A stretch of 12,083 nt of DNA from JASFQI01 sp050115555 (GCA_050115555.1 JASFQI010000132.1:1-12083), one strand, 5' to 3'. Positions 1 through 8,040 are shown, numbered from the stretch's first letter. The notes: generated from the sequence alone by a model not told the origin. A program made the numbers and translations.

Positions 1-1
1 G

Positions 2-643
2 CTCGACGTGCAGGACCGGGGCGTGGTGATCTCGTTTTGTTATCCCGACGGACGGACGGACAGGGTTCTCGCGGGGCTCGTGGTCAATGCGGCCGGCGTT
101 GAAGCGGACCGGATCGCGCGCATGATCGACCCGGACTCACCCTATGCACTGGATCCGATCCGTGGTGAGAGCTATAAGTTTTACAGTCATCGCCGCCCGG
201 ATATCCGGGTGGTTGGCCGGAATGTGTACCCCACGCCCGAGGCCGTGGAAACCCCCCACGGCCGGCACTTCACGGTGGGCGTGCATCTCACGCCCACTTT
301 CGAGGACCTCTCGTTCCCGCCGAGGTTGGGAAGCACGGTCACGGTGGGGCCTCGCCTTGTCCCTGCCCCGGACCGGGATGCGTGGAGCGGGACGCCGGTC
401 CCGGCCGAATCCATGGCCGAGCGCGTCGTGCCCTACTTCCCCGGCCTTCGCACCGAGGACCTGATCTGGCACCAGGCCGGTCTTCAGGCCCGGCTCTCTG
501 AGCACCCGGACTTCGTCCTCCTGCGAGCTCCTTCTACCCCGAACGTGATCCATCTCCTGGGAATCGACAGCCCCGGGCTCACGGCCTGCCTGGCCCTGGC
601 GCGCAGGACGGCCGACAGGATCCGCGAGGACTCGGCGCCATGA
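2..643 (+). CDS. FAD-dependent oxidoreductase, L-2-hydroxyglutarate oxidase (LhgO)-like, C-terminal part
   Basis: This is the C-terminal portion (about 213 residues visible) of a DAO-superfamily flavoprotein; the N-terminal FAD-binding fold lies left of the window. The visible part has the conserved NAAGVEADRIA segment, which in this family follows the FAD-contacting region. It also has the substrate-domain stretch around YPTPEAVETPHGRHFTVGVHL and the C-terminal signature LLGIDSPGLTACLALA, which closes the FAD site. These match LhgO/YgaF-type enzymes, which oxidise L-2-hydroxyglutarate to 2-oxoglutarate and pass electrons to an acceptor such as quinone. A related 2-hydroxyacid or glycerol-3-phosphate-type substrate cannot be excluded, because the substrate pocket is only partly visible. 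The frame is open to the left edge. The stop overlaps the next start as ATGA, which indicates translational coupling to the following gene. Confidence 0.85.
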   Translation, partial: LDVQDRGVVISFCYPDGRTDRVLAGLVVNAAGVEADRIARMIDPDSPYALDPIRGESYKFYSHRRPDIRVVGRNVYPTPEAVETPHGRHFTVGVHLTPTFEDLSFPPRLGSTVTVGPRLVPAPDRDAWSGTPVPAESMAERVVPYFPGLRTEDLIWHQAGLQARLSEHPDFVLLRAPSTPNVIHLLGIDSPGLTACLALARRTADRIREDSAP

Positions 644-1524
644 ACGAGGACATCCGTGACAAACCTTCGGCAGGACCGGAGGACATTCGTGCGCTCAACT
701 TCATTCGCGCGGAGGTCCCTTTTGTCCTGCGACGGCACTTCCGCCAGGGTCTCCGTTCCCACGTCCTGGAGGTCCTCGATCCGAAGGATGTGGATGCGGA
801 AAAAAGCGGCGTCCTCCAGGGCGGGATTCTTCTCTTCCCCCGGGCCCGGCCCCTCAAGATGTTCCGCGTGTTCCGAACCCGCTTCGACGGCCTGAATGAC
901 GCCCTTCTCGAGATCGAGAGCGTAAAGGTCCTCGGACGCTACCTCGCCCCGCAGTACGTGGCCCGCTCCGATGAATTCCTGGTGCATTACATGTTTAGGG
1001 GGGTACGAGATCTCCTCCTCTGCGGCCTTCAGGACTACGTGGAGGGAGAAGCCCTGGACCCCTGGAGCCCGGTGGAGGAAAATCTCTTGGAGGACCTCTG
1101 GCACCGCATAAGCAGCCGCGAGGCCGCAGGCAAACGATCCCCTCGAATCCCGGGCATCGAAGCGGTTCGAGAACACATCGCAGCCTTTCTCTCATGCGTG
1201 AAACGCATGATCACGGAGGCCGCCCTCATCCCGGATCTGGCCGGCGTGAGCAACCTGATCCTGACCGCGTCGGGAACCGTCAAGCTCGTGGACATCAACA
1301 ACATCTCACCCGTTTCCATGAGTCCGCATATTCCCCTGGATGACAAGGGATATCCCATCTGCGACAAGTCTGTTCAGGCCCTCGCCCTTTTGGAGCAAAA
1401 GCTCCTGGGTCGGGCACCGGGGCGGGACGATCCTGTCTACCGGGTGTTCCTGGATCCTGAACGGATGTGTGAGGTGAAGGCCGTAGAAGAGATCTTCCAC
1501 CTAAGGGATAGGGGACGCTGGTGA
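640..1524 (+). CDS. Uncharacterised protein with protein-kinase-like motif order
   Basis: I do not recognise this 294-residue protein with certainty. It starts with an ATG that overlaps the oxidoreductase stop (ATGA), with a GAGGA ribosome-binding site nine bases upstream. It has no signal peptide or membrane segment, so it is probably cytoplasmic. The order of motifs recalls a protein-kinase or aminoglycoside-phosphotransferase fold. There is a hinge-like CGLQDYVEGE at 128-137 and a putative catalytic loop, IPDLAGVSNLIL at 197-208 (D199, N205). A possible metal-binding segment LVDINNIS follows at 217-223 (D219), corresponding to DFG in kinases. No glycine-rich loop is obvious, so catalytic activity is uncertain. 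The kinase reading is inference from motif spacing. The last six residues (289-294) and the stop are encoded by the left arm of a long inverted repeat, so the natural C-terminus may have been changed by insertion of that element. Confidence 0.8.
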   Translation: MNEDIRDKPSAGPEDIRALNFIRAEVPFVLRRHFRQGLRSHVLEVLDPKDVDAEKSGVLQGGILLFPRARPLKMFRVFRTRFDGLNDALLEIESVKVLGRYLAPQYVARSDEFLVHYMFRGVRDLLLCGLQDYVEGEALDPWSPVEENLLEDLWHRISSREAAGKRSPRIPGIEAVREHIAAFLSCVKRMITEAALIPDLAGVSNLILTASGTVKLVDINNISPVSMSPHIPLDDKGYPICDKSVQALALLEQKLLGRAPGRDDPVYRVFLDPERMCEVKAVEEIFHLRDRGRW

Positions 1525-1579
1525 AAAACGCAAGTTTCCTCCAGGGAAACTTACGTTTTTCACCAGCGTCCCCTATCTC
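1505..1579. repeat. Long near-perfect inverted repeat, possible REP/MITE-type element
   Basis: Positions 1505-1540 pair with 1544-1579 around a three-base loop (1541-1543). Of 36 pairs, 33 are Watson-Crick, two are G-T (1506/1578 and 1540/1544) and one is a mismatch (C1531/A1553). The arms carry the motif AGGGGAC...GGTGAAAAACG and its complement. The stop codon of the upstream gene (1522-1524) lies in the left arm. The inner stem around AAGTTTCC is followed on both strands by CGTTTTT, so the RNA could also act as a weak bidirectional terminator. The size and symmetry exceed a normal terminator and suggest a small non-autonomous palindromic element of the kind mobilised by Y1/RAYT transposases. 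That origin is inference; no transposase is present in the window. Confidence 0.75.
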
Positions 1580-1598
1580 CGTCCCCTGTCCCTTGTAT

Positions 1599-1625
1599 TT
1601 GACGGGATTTTTCATCCGGGATACA
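1599..1625 (+). promoter_or_regulatory. Weak candidate promoter for the helicase gene
   Basis: TTGACG at 1599-1604 resembles a -35 box. GATACA at 1620-1625, 15 bases further on, is a poor -10 match (three of six positions). If used, transcription would begin almost at the ATG at 1634, giving a nearly leaderless message. This fits the absence of a clear Shine-Dalgarno sequence before that ATG. Spacing and -10 quality are weak, so this is tentative. Confidence 0.25.
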
Positions 1626-1633
1626 GTCCGTCC

Positions 1634-3601
1634 ATGCCACCGTCCCCTGATTCCATTGAACGTGTGTTTGAGCCCAACGGTCTCCTGTCCAGCCATCTTA
1701 AAGGATTTGAGTTCCGCGAATCCCAGCTTGCCATGGCGCGGCTGATCGACCAGGGCCTTGGGGAAAAACGCCACGTGATCATCGAGGCGGGGACCGGGAC
1801 CGGCAAGACCCTGGGTTATCTCGTGCCAATCGTCCTCAGCGGCAAAAAGGCCGTCATCTCCACCGGGACCAAAAACCTACAGGAACAGATCTTTTTCAAG
1901 GACATTCCACTGCTTTCCGGGGCCACAGGGCTCTCTATCGATGCCGCGCTCATGAAGGGCCGAAAAAACTACCTCTGCCTGCACCGCTACCACCAGGCCC
2001 GATCCACGACCGGTCTCTTTGAAGGCCGGGAACGATCGAGATGGGAGCGAGTGGACCGATGGATCGAGGAGACGGAATTCGCCGACCGATCCGAGTTGGA
2101 TTGGCTGGCCGACGAAGACCCTTTCTGGGATCAGGTCTCCTCCACATCCGACCAGTGTCTGGGAGCGCGCTGCCTCTACTTTGACGACTGCTTTCTGAAC
2201 GCCCTTCGCCGCCGTGCCGCCCGGTCCAGGGTGATCATTGTGAACCATCACCTTTTTTTCGCAGACCTCATGGTCAAGCAGGGCGGTTTCGGCGAGATCA
2301 TCCCCCGGTTTCAGGTCGTGGTCCTGGACGAGGCCCACAACGTGGAGGAGACCGCCACCACCTACTTCGGGGAACGCGTCAGCTCCAACCAGCTGTTTGA
2401 TCTGGTCAGCGACACGGAAAAGGCCCTCCGCGCCGCAGGCGAAGAGGAAGGGATCGATCGAAAGGTCCTGGAGCAGGGGCTTACAGGGATCCGGGCGGCT
2501 GCTGAGAGGCTTCGAACGCAGTGCAGCAAAGGAGACGAGCGAGGTCTCCTTTCCCCGGAGGCTCGGAGTACCCTGAAGGAGGAGGCGGCAGCCCTGCTCC
2601 GGCAAGAGGTGGAGCGGATTCGGGACCGCGGCGGCCTGGATGATGCGGAAGATAGCGTCCTTCGAACCTTCCCACAGCGCGCAGCGGCTCTGGTGCAGTC
2701 CCTGGAGGCCGTTCTGGACTCCGACGACCCGGGCTGGCTTGCCTGGTACGAAAGACGAAAAAAGGGCGTGGTGCTCCACGCCTCCCCCCTGGACGTCTCC
2801 GGACCGCTACAGGAACATCTGTACAAGAACCTGGATACCCTCACCATGACCTCGGCCACGCTCTCCACCAACGGCGACTTCACGTACATCCGTTCCAGGC
2901 TCGGACTCGAAGACGACGTGCTAGAAGGGATCTACGCGTCCCACTTCGACTTCGAGCATCAGACGCGCATGTACGTCCCGCGGGATCTCCCGCTCCCGGG
3001 CCGAGCGGAGTTCGCAGACCGGGCGGCGGATCGCATCCTGGAGATTCTGCGCATCACAGAGGGAAGGGCCCTGATCCTGTTCACGAGCTATCACAACCTG
3101 CATCGAGTACACCAGCGGCTCGCCTCCGAACTCCCCTTTTCCCTCTTCTGCCAGGGAGAATCCCCGCGCTCCGTGCTCCTGGAACGATTCACGAGGGACG
3201 TCCACTCTGTTCTCCTGGCCACCGGGAGCTTCTGGCAGGGCGTGGACGTCCCCGGGGAAGCCCTGAGCTGCCTCATTGTGGATAAGCTGCCCTTCGACTC
3301 ACCGGGAGACCCTCTGGTGGCAGCGCGTATCGAGATGGTGAGGACAAAGGGCGGAAACCCCTTCATGGATTACCAGCTTCCATCGGCCATCATCGCACTG
3401 AAACAGGGCCTGGGTCGTCTCATCCGCAGCACAGCGGACCGGGGCATCCTGGCGGTGCTGGACGCACGTATGGTCACGAGCCGTTACGGAACGCAGTTCT
3501 TCCGGAGCCTGCCGGCGATGCCTGTGGGCCACGAGCTCACCGAACTGGAGCGGTTCTTCGAGCACGAGTCGGTGGTGGTTGCGCACCGGGATTCCTCTTG
3601 A
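1634..3601 (+). CDS. DinG/YoaA-type ATP-dependent DNA helicase with Fe-S cluster
   Basis: This is a 655-residue superfamily 2 helicase of the XPD/DinG group, expected to unwind DNA 5'-3' and resolve forks, R-loops or damaged structures. Visible motifs are Walker A EAGTGTGKT (51-59), the DEAH box (232-235), motif III-like TSATL (406-410), FWQGVDVPG (533-541) and the arginine-finger motif VI QGLGRLIRS (591-599). Four cysteines, C115, C175, C180 and C186, sit where the family binds a 4Fe-4S cluster between the Walker A and DEAH motifs. The length is closer to E. coli YoaA than to DinG, and there is no N-terminal exonuclease domain as in Gram-positive DinG. The ATG at 1634 puts the family-typical IERVFEPNGLLSSHL start at the N-terminus, although no good ribosome-binding site precedes it. 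The gene lies 54 bases after the long inverted repeat and 68 bases before the Nudix gene. Confidence 0.95.
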   Translation: MPPSPDSIERVFEPNGLLSSHLKGFEFRESQLAMARLIDQGLGEKRHVIIEAGTGTGKTLGYLVPIVLSGKKAVISTGTKNLQEQIFFKDIPLLSGATGLSIDAALMKGRKNYLCLHRYHQARSTTGLFEGRERSRWERVDRWIEETEFADRSELDWLADEDPFWDQVSSTSDQCLGARCLYFDDCFLNALRRRAARSRVIIVNHHLFFADLMVKQGGFGEIIPRFQVVVLDEAHNVEETATTYFGERVSSNQLFDLVSDTEKALRAAGEEEGIDRKVLEQGLTGIRAAAERLRTQCSKGDERGLLSPEARSTLKEEAAALLRQEVERIRDRGGLDDAEDSVLRTFPQRAAALVQSLEAVLDSDDPGWLAWYERRKKGVVLHASPLDVSGPLQEHLYKNLDTLTMTSATLSTNGDFTYIRSRLGLEDDVLEGIYASHFDFEHQTRMYVPRDLPLPGRAEFADRAADRILEILRITEGRALILFTSYHNLHRVHQRLASELPFSLFCQGESPRSVLLERFTRDVHSVLLATGSFWQGVDVPGEALSCLIVDKLPFDSPGDPLVAARIEMVRTKGGNPFMDYQLPSAIIALKQGLGRLIRSTADRGILAVLDARMVTSRYGTQFFRSLPAMPVGHELTELERFFEHESVVVAHRDSS

Positions 3602-3669
3602 ATCGACACGGGCTTTCCCCTAGAATCCGTCTTTCACTTTGAATAACACCTCATCGCAGGAGATTCCCC

Positions 3670-4230
3670 ATGCCCCCGAAACCCTGGGACATCCTGTCCA
3701 GCCGCCGGGATCAATCGTATCGGATTTTCGAGATTCGAACCGACCACGCCCGTTCCCCCAGGACGGGCCGGTCCCATGACTTCTACATCCTGGAGTCCAG
3801 GGACTGGGTCAACGTAATTCCCATCACCTCGACGGGAGACGTAGTCTTGATCCGGCAGTACCGGCACGGCATTCGGGAAAACACCCTGGAGATCCCGGGC
3901 GGGATCGTGGAGCCCGGAGACTCGCCCGAACAGGCCGCCCGCCGGGAACTGGCCGAGGAGACCGGATACCTGGACCAGAGCATGGACTACCTTGGCTATG
4001 TCCACCCGAACCCGGCCATCCTGAACAACCGCTGCCACACCTTTGTGGCCCACGACGTGCGACTGAACGGGGAGCAGGACCAGGACGAGAAAGAGGACAT
4101 CGAGATCGTCCTGTACCCTCTCTCCGAAATTCCACGCCTGATTCGGGAGAACGAGATCACCCACGCACTGGTGCTTGCCGCGTTCCACCGCTTCGACATG
4201 AAATCCGCTCCGGCGGGCCGGAGCGACTAG
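3670..4230 (+). CDS. Nudix hydrolase, ADP-ribose pyrophosphatase type
   Basis: This 186-residue Nudix enzyme probably cleaves ADP-ribose or a related nucleoside diphosphate derivative to AMP and a phosphorylated sugar, using Mg or Mn in the cytoplasm. The Nudix box runs from G78 to Y100 with RELAEETGY at 92-100. The first acidic position of the consensus is Asp (D84) rather than Glu, a conservative change seen in many EPG(E/D)S-type members. The preceding VVLIRQYRHGI and TLEIPGGIVEPGDS are typical of the NudF/ADPRase branch. An acidic DEKEDIEI segment downstream is where this branch supplies an extra catalytic glutamate. AGGAGA at 3658-3663, six bases before the ATG, supports the start. It follows the helicase by 68 bases and precedes the protease gene by 58 bases, so one transcript is possible. 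Exact substrate cannot be read from sequence. Confidence 0.93.
   Translation: MPPKPWDILSSRRDQSYRIFEIRTDHARSPRTGRSHDFYILESRDWVNVIPITSTGDVVLIRQYRHGIRENTLEIPGGIVEPGDSPEQAARRELAEETGYLDQSMDYLGYVHPNPAILNNRCHTFVAHDVRLNGEQDQDEKEDIEIVLYPLSEIPRLIRENEITHALVLAAFHRFDMKSAPAGRSD
4207..4224 (+). other. Perfect short hairpin at the end of the Nudix gene
   Basis: GCTCCGGC, two bases, then GCCGGAGC forms a perfect inverted repeat in the last codons of the Nudix gene. More realistically it makes a seven-pair stem with a four-base loop. It is GC-rich but has no T-run after it, so it is not a classical intrinsic terminator. It might affect mRNA processing or reduce readthrough to the protease gene, or it may be incidental. 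Confidence 0.4.
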
Positions 4231-4276
4231 GAAAGCGCCAAGGGCCCATCCGCACAAGGAGAACGTGACAAACCCC

Positions 4277-4282
4277 AGGAGA
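4277..4282 (+). promoter_or_regulatory. Ribosome-binding site choosing the ATG at 4289
   Basis: AGGAGA stands six bases before the ATG at 4289. An in-frame GTG at 4265 also has an AAGGAG upstream, but at a short spacing. It would add eight residues (MTNPRRRL) with no family resemblance, so the ATG is preferred. Confidence 0.6.
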
Positions 4283-4288
4283 CGACTC

Positions 4289-7207
4289 ATGACCGACACA
4301 CACGGTTTCGAATGCACATGCGAGCAGGAAATTCCCGAGCTGAACACTCGGGCCCTGCTCTACCGTCACACCCGCACCGGTGCCGAGCTTCTCAGTCTCA
4401 TCAATGACGACGAGAACAAGGTCTTCGGTATCGCCTTTCGCACCCCGCCCTCGGATTCCACCGGTGTGGCCCACATCCTGGAGCACTCGGTCCTGTGCGG
4501 TTCCCGCAAGTACCCGGTCAAGGAGCCGTTCGTGGAGCTCCTCAAGGGTTCGCTCAAGACCTTCCTGAATGCCATGACCTACCCGGACAAGACCTGCTAT
4601 CCCGTGGCCAGCCAGAATGTCCAGGACTTCTACAACCTGATCGACGTGTACCTGGATGCGGTGTTCTACCCCCGCATCACCCCACACATCTTCCAGCAGG
4701 AGGGCTGGCATTTCGAGATTGACCGCCCGGACGGCCCCATGATTTACAAGGGCGTGGTGTACAATGAGATGAAGGGGGCCTACTCCTCACCCGACACCCT
4801 GCTCGCCGAGTTCAGCCAGCAGTCCCTGTTCCCGGACACACCCTACGGTCTGGACTCGGGCGGGGACCCGCGCCGGATTCCGGATCTCACGTATGAGCAG
4901 TTCCACGAGTTTCATCGGAAATATTACCACCCGTCCAACGCGCGTCTCTTTTTCTATGGAGACGACGATCCGGAAGCACGGCTCGAGAAGGCGGAGGAGT
5001 ACCTGCGTGATTTCGACCTCCTCACGGTGGATTCCTTCGTACCCCTTCAGTCGGCGTTCTCCGAACCTCGACGCCTGACCCGTGCATTCGATCCGGGAGA
5101 GGACCCGGAGGGAGGGGCCAAGGGCATGGTGACGGTGAACTGGCTCTTTCCGCAGGAACCTGATCCCGAGCGAATCCTGGCGTTTCATGCGCTCCAGTAC
5201 ATCCTGCTGGGCATGCCGGGCTCGCCGCTGCGCAAGGCACTGATCGACTCGGGCCTTGGCGAGGCGCTCGCCGGGGGCGGCCTGGAGGACGAGCTTCGCC
5301 AGCTCTTCTTCTCCACCGGGCTCAAGGGAGTCCGGACGAGCGACCTGGGGCAGGTGGAGCCCCTGATTCTGGAGACCCTGAAAAGGCTCGCTGCCGACGG
5401 GATCGATCCCCAGACCGTTGAAGCCGCCATGAACACCATCGAGTTCAACCTGCGTGAGAACAACGCGGGACATTTTCCCAGAGGGCTGATGCTCATGCTC
5501 CGCTCGCTCACTACCTGGCTCTACGACCGGGATCCCCTGGCCCTCGTGGCGTTCGAGAAACCGCTGGAAGCGCTCAAGGCGAGCATTGGCGAGCATCCGG
5601 GCCTGTTCCAGGACATGATCGAACGCCACTTCCTCGAAAACACGCACCGGACCACCCTGACCCTGACCCCGGAACCGGGCCTGGGGGCCCGGCAGGCCGC
5701 CGAGGAGCAGGAACGCCTTCGAAAGTCGCAGGAGGCCATGGGGGAAAACGCCGTTCGGGAAGCCGTGGAAACCACTCAAACCCTCCGGGAGCTTCAGGAG
5801 GCCCCGGACCCGCCCGAGGCCCTGGCCGCCATCCCCACGCTCCGTGTGGACGACCTGGACCGCAAAAACAAGCGCATTCCCCTCGATGCCATGGAGCGCA
5901 GGGGAACCGAGGTCCTGGTCCACGACCTGTTCACCAACGGCATCGTTTACCTGGACGTGGGATTCAACCTCCACCGGCTCCGGCCCGACCTTTTGCCTCT
6001 GGTGCGGCTCTTCGGCCGCGCCCTGCTGGAAATGGGCACGGACACCGAGGATTATGTCGCGCTCACGCAACGCATCAGCCGCAAGACCGGCGGTGTGCAC
6101 CCCGCCTACTTCACCTCTGCCATGCATGAAGACCCCCGCGGTGCCGCCTGGATGTTCCTGCGGGGCAAGACCATGACGGACAAGACCGGCGACCTCGTGG
6201 ACATCCTTCGGGACGTGCTCCTCGGGGTGCGCCTGGACGACCGGGATCGCTTCCGCCAGCTCCTCCTGGAATCCAAGGCACGAAAAGAGCAGTCCCTGGT
6301 CCCGGCCGGGCACCAGGTGGTCGCCATGCGGCTGATGTCGCACTTCAGCGAGCCCGACTGGGCCGCCGAGCAAATGGGAGGGCTCGAGTCCCTCTTTTCC
6401 ATGCGGGAGCTCCTGAAAATGGTGGATGAGGACTGGCCGGGCGTGCTCTCCCGTCTGGAGGAGATTCGCCGGACGCTGGTGCAGCGAAACGGGCTGGTAT
6501 TAAACGTCACGGTGGACCAGAAGGGCTGGTCCAATGCCGACCCGCTTCTGGAGGGTTTCCTGGAGTCGCTGCCCCAGGGAGAGGCCGGTTCCCACGGCTG
6601 GAGCCCCACCCACCCGCCGCGTTTCGAGGGTCTCCTTCTCCCCGCCCAGGTCAACTACGTGGGCAAGGGGGCCGCCCTGTTTCCCGTGGGATACACCTTT
6701 CACGGTTCGGCCCTGGTCATCACCCGCTTTCTGCGCAATGCCTGGCTCTGGGACCGCATCCGGGTCCAGGGGGGCGCTTACGGGGCGTTTTGCAACGTGG
6801 ATCGCCTTTCCGGGGCCCTGACGTTCGTCTCCTACCGGGATCCCAATCTCCTGCGCACCCTGGAGGCCTTTGACGGATCCGGGGAGTTCCTGCGAAGCGT
6901 CCCGCTGGGACGAGACGAGCTTTCCAAGGCCATCATCGGGACCATCGGAGACATCGACCGGCACCACCTGCCCGACGCCGCAGGCCACCTGTCCATGCTG
7001 CGGCACCTGACGGGCCAGAGCGAGGAGAGGCTGCAGCATGTTCGGGACGAGGTCCTGGGAACCACGGAGGAGCACTTCCGAACGTTTGCCGATGTCATGG
7101 ACACGGTCCGGGACACGGGGATTGTAAAGGTGCTCGGCTCCCGCGAGACGATCGAGGCGGTCTCCGCCGAGCGGCCCGGGTGGCTGGAGCTCCAGAAAGT
7201 CCTGTGA
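4289..7207 (+). CDS. M16C family zinc metalloprotease, presequence protease (PreP/Cym1)-like
   Basis: This 972-residue protein has the full length of the M16C subfamily, in which one chain holds two halves that close around short unfolded peptides. The inverted zinc motif HILEH is at 62-66 (ligands H62 and H66, catalytic E65). The third ligand is E160 in VVYNEMKGAYSSP, at the family spacing. The segment FVELLKGSLKTFLNAMTYPD (81-100) is strongly PreP-like. A charged helical hinge lies around residues 467-510. The C-terminal half keeps the substrate-stabilising Arg-Tyr pair, R825 and Y831, in RVQGGAYGAF. No signal peptide is seen, so it should be a cytoplasmic oligopeptidase that degrades peptide fragments. 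It is the last plus-strand gene of the helicase-Nudix-protease run and ends 146 bases before a convergent gene. The function is secure at family level; its natural substrates are unknown. Confidence 0.96.
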   Translation: MTDTHGFECTCEQEIPELNTRALLYRHTRTGAELLSLINDDENKVFGIAFRTPPSDSTGVAHILEHSVLCGSRKYPVKEPFVELLKGSLKTFLNAMTYPDKTCYPVASQNVQDFYNLIDVYLDAVFYPRITPHIFQQEGWHFEIDRPDGPMIYKGVVYNEMKGAYSSPDTLLAEFSQQSLFPDTPYGLDSGGDPRRIPDLTYEQFHEFHRKYYHPSNARLFFYGDDDPEARLEKAEEYLRDFDLLTVDSFVPLQSAFSEPRRLTRAFDPGEDPEGGAKGMVTVNWLFPQEPDPERILAFHALQYILLGMPGSPLRKALIDSGLGEALAGGGLEDELRQLFFSTGLKGVRTSDLGQVEPLILETLKRLAADGIDPQTVEAAMNTIEFNLRENNAGHFPRGLMLMLRSLTTWLYDRDPLALVAFEKPLEALKASIGEHPGLFQDMIERHFLENTHRTTLTLTPEPGLGARQAAEEQERLRKSQEAMGENAVREAVETTQTLRELQEAPDPPEALAAIPTLRVDDLDRKNKRIPLDAMERRGTEVLVHDLFTNGIVYLDVGFNLHRLRPDLLPLVRLFGRALLEMGTDTEDYVALTQRISRKTGGVHPAYFTSAMHEDPRGAAWMFLRGKTMTDKTGDLVDILRDVLLGVRLDDRDRFRQLLLESKARKEQSLVPAGHQVVAMRLMSHFSEPDWAAEQMGGLESLFSMRELLKMVDEDWPGVLSRLEEIRRTLVQRNGLVLNVTVDQKGWSNADPLLEGFLESLPQGEAGSHGWSPTHPPRFEGLLLPAQVNYVGKGAALFPVGYTFHGSALVITRFLRNAWLWDRIRVQGGAYGAFCNVDRLSGALTFVSYRDPNLLRTLEAFDGSGEFLRSVPLGRDELSKAIIGTIGDIDRHHLPDAAGHLSMLRHLTGQSEERLQHVRDEVLGTTEEHFRTFADVMDTVRDTGIVKVLGSRETIEAVSAERPGWLELQKVL

Positions 7208-7353
7208 TTTCGGTTGCGACGTTGCTCCCTTCCGGTCAAGGCGGCATCAGCGGCCCGGCGTAGCTCTCCACGAAGCGCAGGTGGGAGGTCAACTCCACAT
7301 ACTGTATTCCGCGGACGCCATCCCCTCTTCCTCTTCCTGGTGGGAACCCCACA

Positions 7354-8040
7354 TCACTTGATCCGCCATGCGCAGCGACCGCGCTTGGAGCAGAATTCAC
7401 ACGCCACCCGGTCGGGCCGCATATCCGGCCCCATGCCCACGACCATGGACACGGACTTCTGCGGAATCATCAGGCCGCTGCCGCTCAACCTCACCCCGAT
7501 CTCCCGGGTGGGAAGCGCCTTGAACATCATGCTCTGCTGCTCAATCGGCCACCCCTCCTGGCCGGGCTGCGCACGCATTCCCGACCCCCATCCCTTTTTC
7601 GAGGCCGTCTCTCGTACTCTCTCGACCACGTGCTCCGAGACCGTTCGAAGGGCTGCGATACCCGCACCATCCAGCGCAAGGGCCCGCACGGGATCCCCTG
7701 AAAAAAGCTCCTTTACGCGCAATTCCAGGGCCACTCCAATGGTGCAGACAGCCAGGGCCACCTCCTTGGATCCGGCCAGGGCCCGAGCTGCCAGGGGGCC
7801 CTGGAACGTGACCCACTCGTCCAACATAACGGTCTGGTGGTGAAAATCCCGCACCTTCAGGAACGTATACACCGCCGCCGGATCGATCAGGCTCTGCGCC
7901 TCCTCAAGGACCTCTCCGGCCGCCGCCACGAGATTCGGTCCGGCCCGGTGCGGATCGATGCCCTGGCCTTCCAGAACATGACCCGTTTCGAGCGACACAA
8001 TGATGTCCTTTGCGCCCAGTACGGGATACCTGTTCTTCAA
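7354..8040 (-). CDS. Stand-alone protein like the activation domain of B12-dependent methionine synthase (MetH)
   Basis: This 228-residue protein resembles the S-adenosylmethionine-binding reactivation domain of MetH in stand-alone form. Recognisable blocks are TIGVALELRVKELFSGD (100-116), the SAM-loop region MRAQPGQEGWPIEQQ (155-169), IGVRLSGSGLMIPQKSVS (181-198) and a C-terminal cysteine group C214-x2-C217-x5-C223. In anaerobes such proteins accompany shortened MetH lacking its own activation domain, or other corrinoid methyltransferases, and are thought to help return inactive cob(II)alamin to the methylated state. The usual R-x-x-PGY motif reads RAQPGQ here, with the tyrosine replaced. 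The longest frame starts with TTG at 8040, preceded by AGGGGG seven bases upstream. A GTG at 7998 is an alternative start. No methyltransferase or corrinoid protein lies next to it. It converges on the protease gene and diverges from the FecR-domain gene. Confidence 0.85.
   Translation of the reverse strand: MKNRYPVLGAKDIIVSLETGHVLEGQGIDPHRAGPNLVAAAGEVLEEAQSLIDPAAVYTFLKVRDFHHQTVMLDEWVTFQGPLAARALAGSKEVALAVCTIGVALELRVKELFSGDPVRALALDGAGIAALRTVSEHVVERVRETASKKGWGSGMRAQPGQEGWPIEQQSMMFKALPTREIGVRLSGSGLMIPQKSVSMVVGMGPDMRPDRVACEFCSKRGRCAWRIK

Noticed and set aside
1877..2779. Minus-strand 300-residue open frame
   Set aside because: It lies opposite the helicase gene, within its conserved Fe-S and DEAH region.
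4787..6373. Minus-strand 528-residue open frame
   Set aside because: It lies opposite the M16C protease gene, whose plus-strand product is unmistakable. The minus frame has no motif and no convincing start signal.
7338..7353. Small hairpin GTGGG-AAC-CCCAC between convergent genes
   Set aside because: Five pairs without a T-run is too weak to call a terminator.
7214..7843. Plus-strand 209-residue open frame after the protease gene
   Set aside because: It lies almost wholly opposite the MetH-activation gene, which has clear family motifs. The plus frame is rich in Arg, Ser and Pro without recognisable motifs, as expected of antisense in GC-rich DNA.
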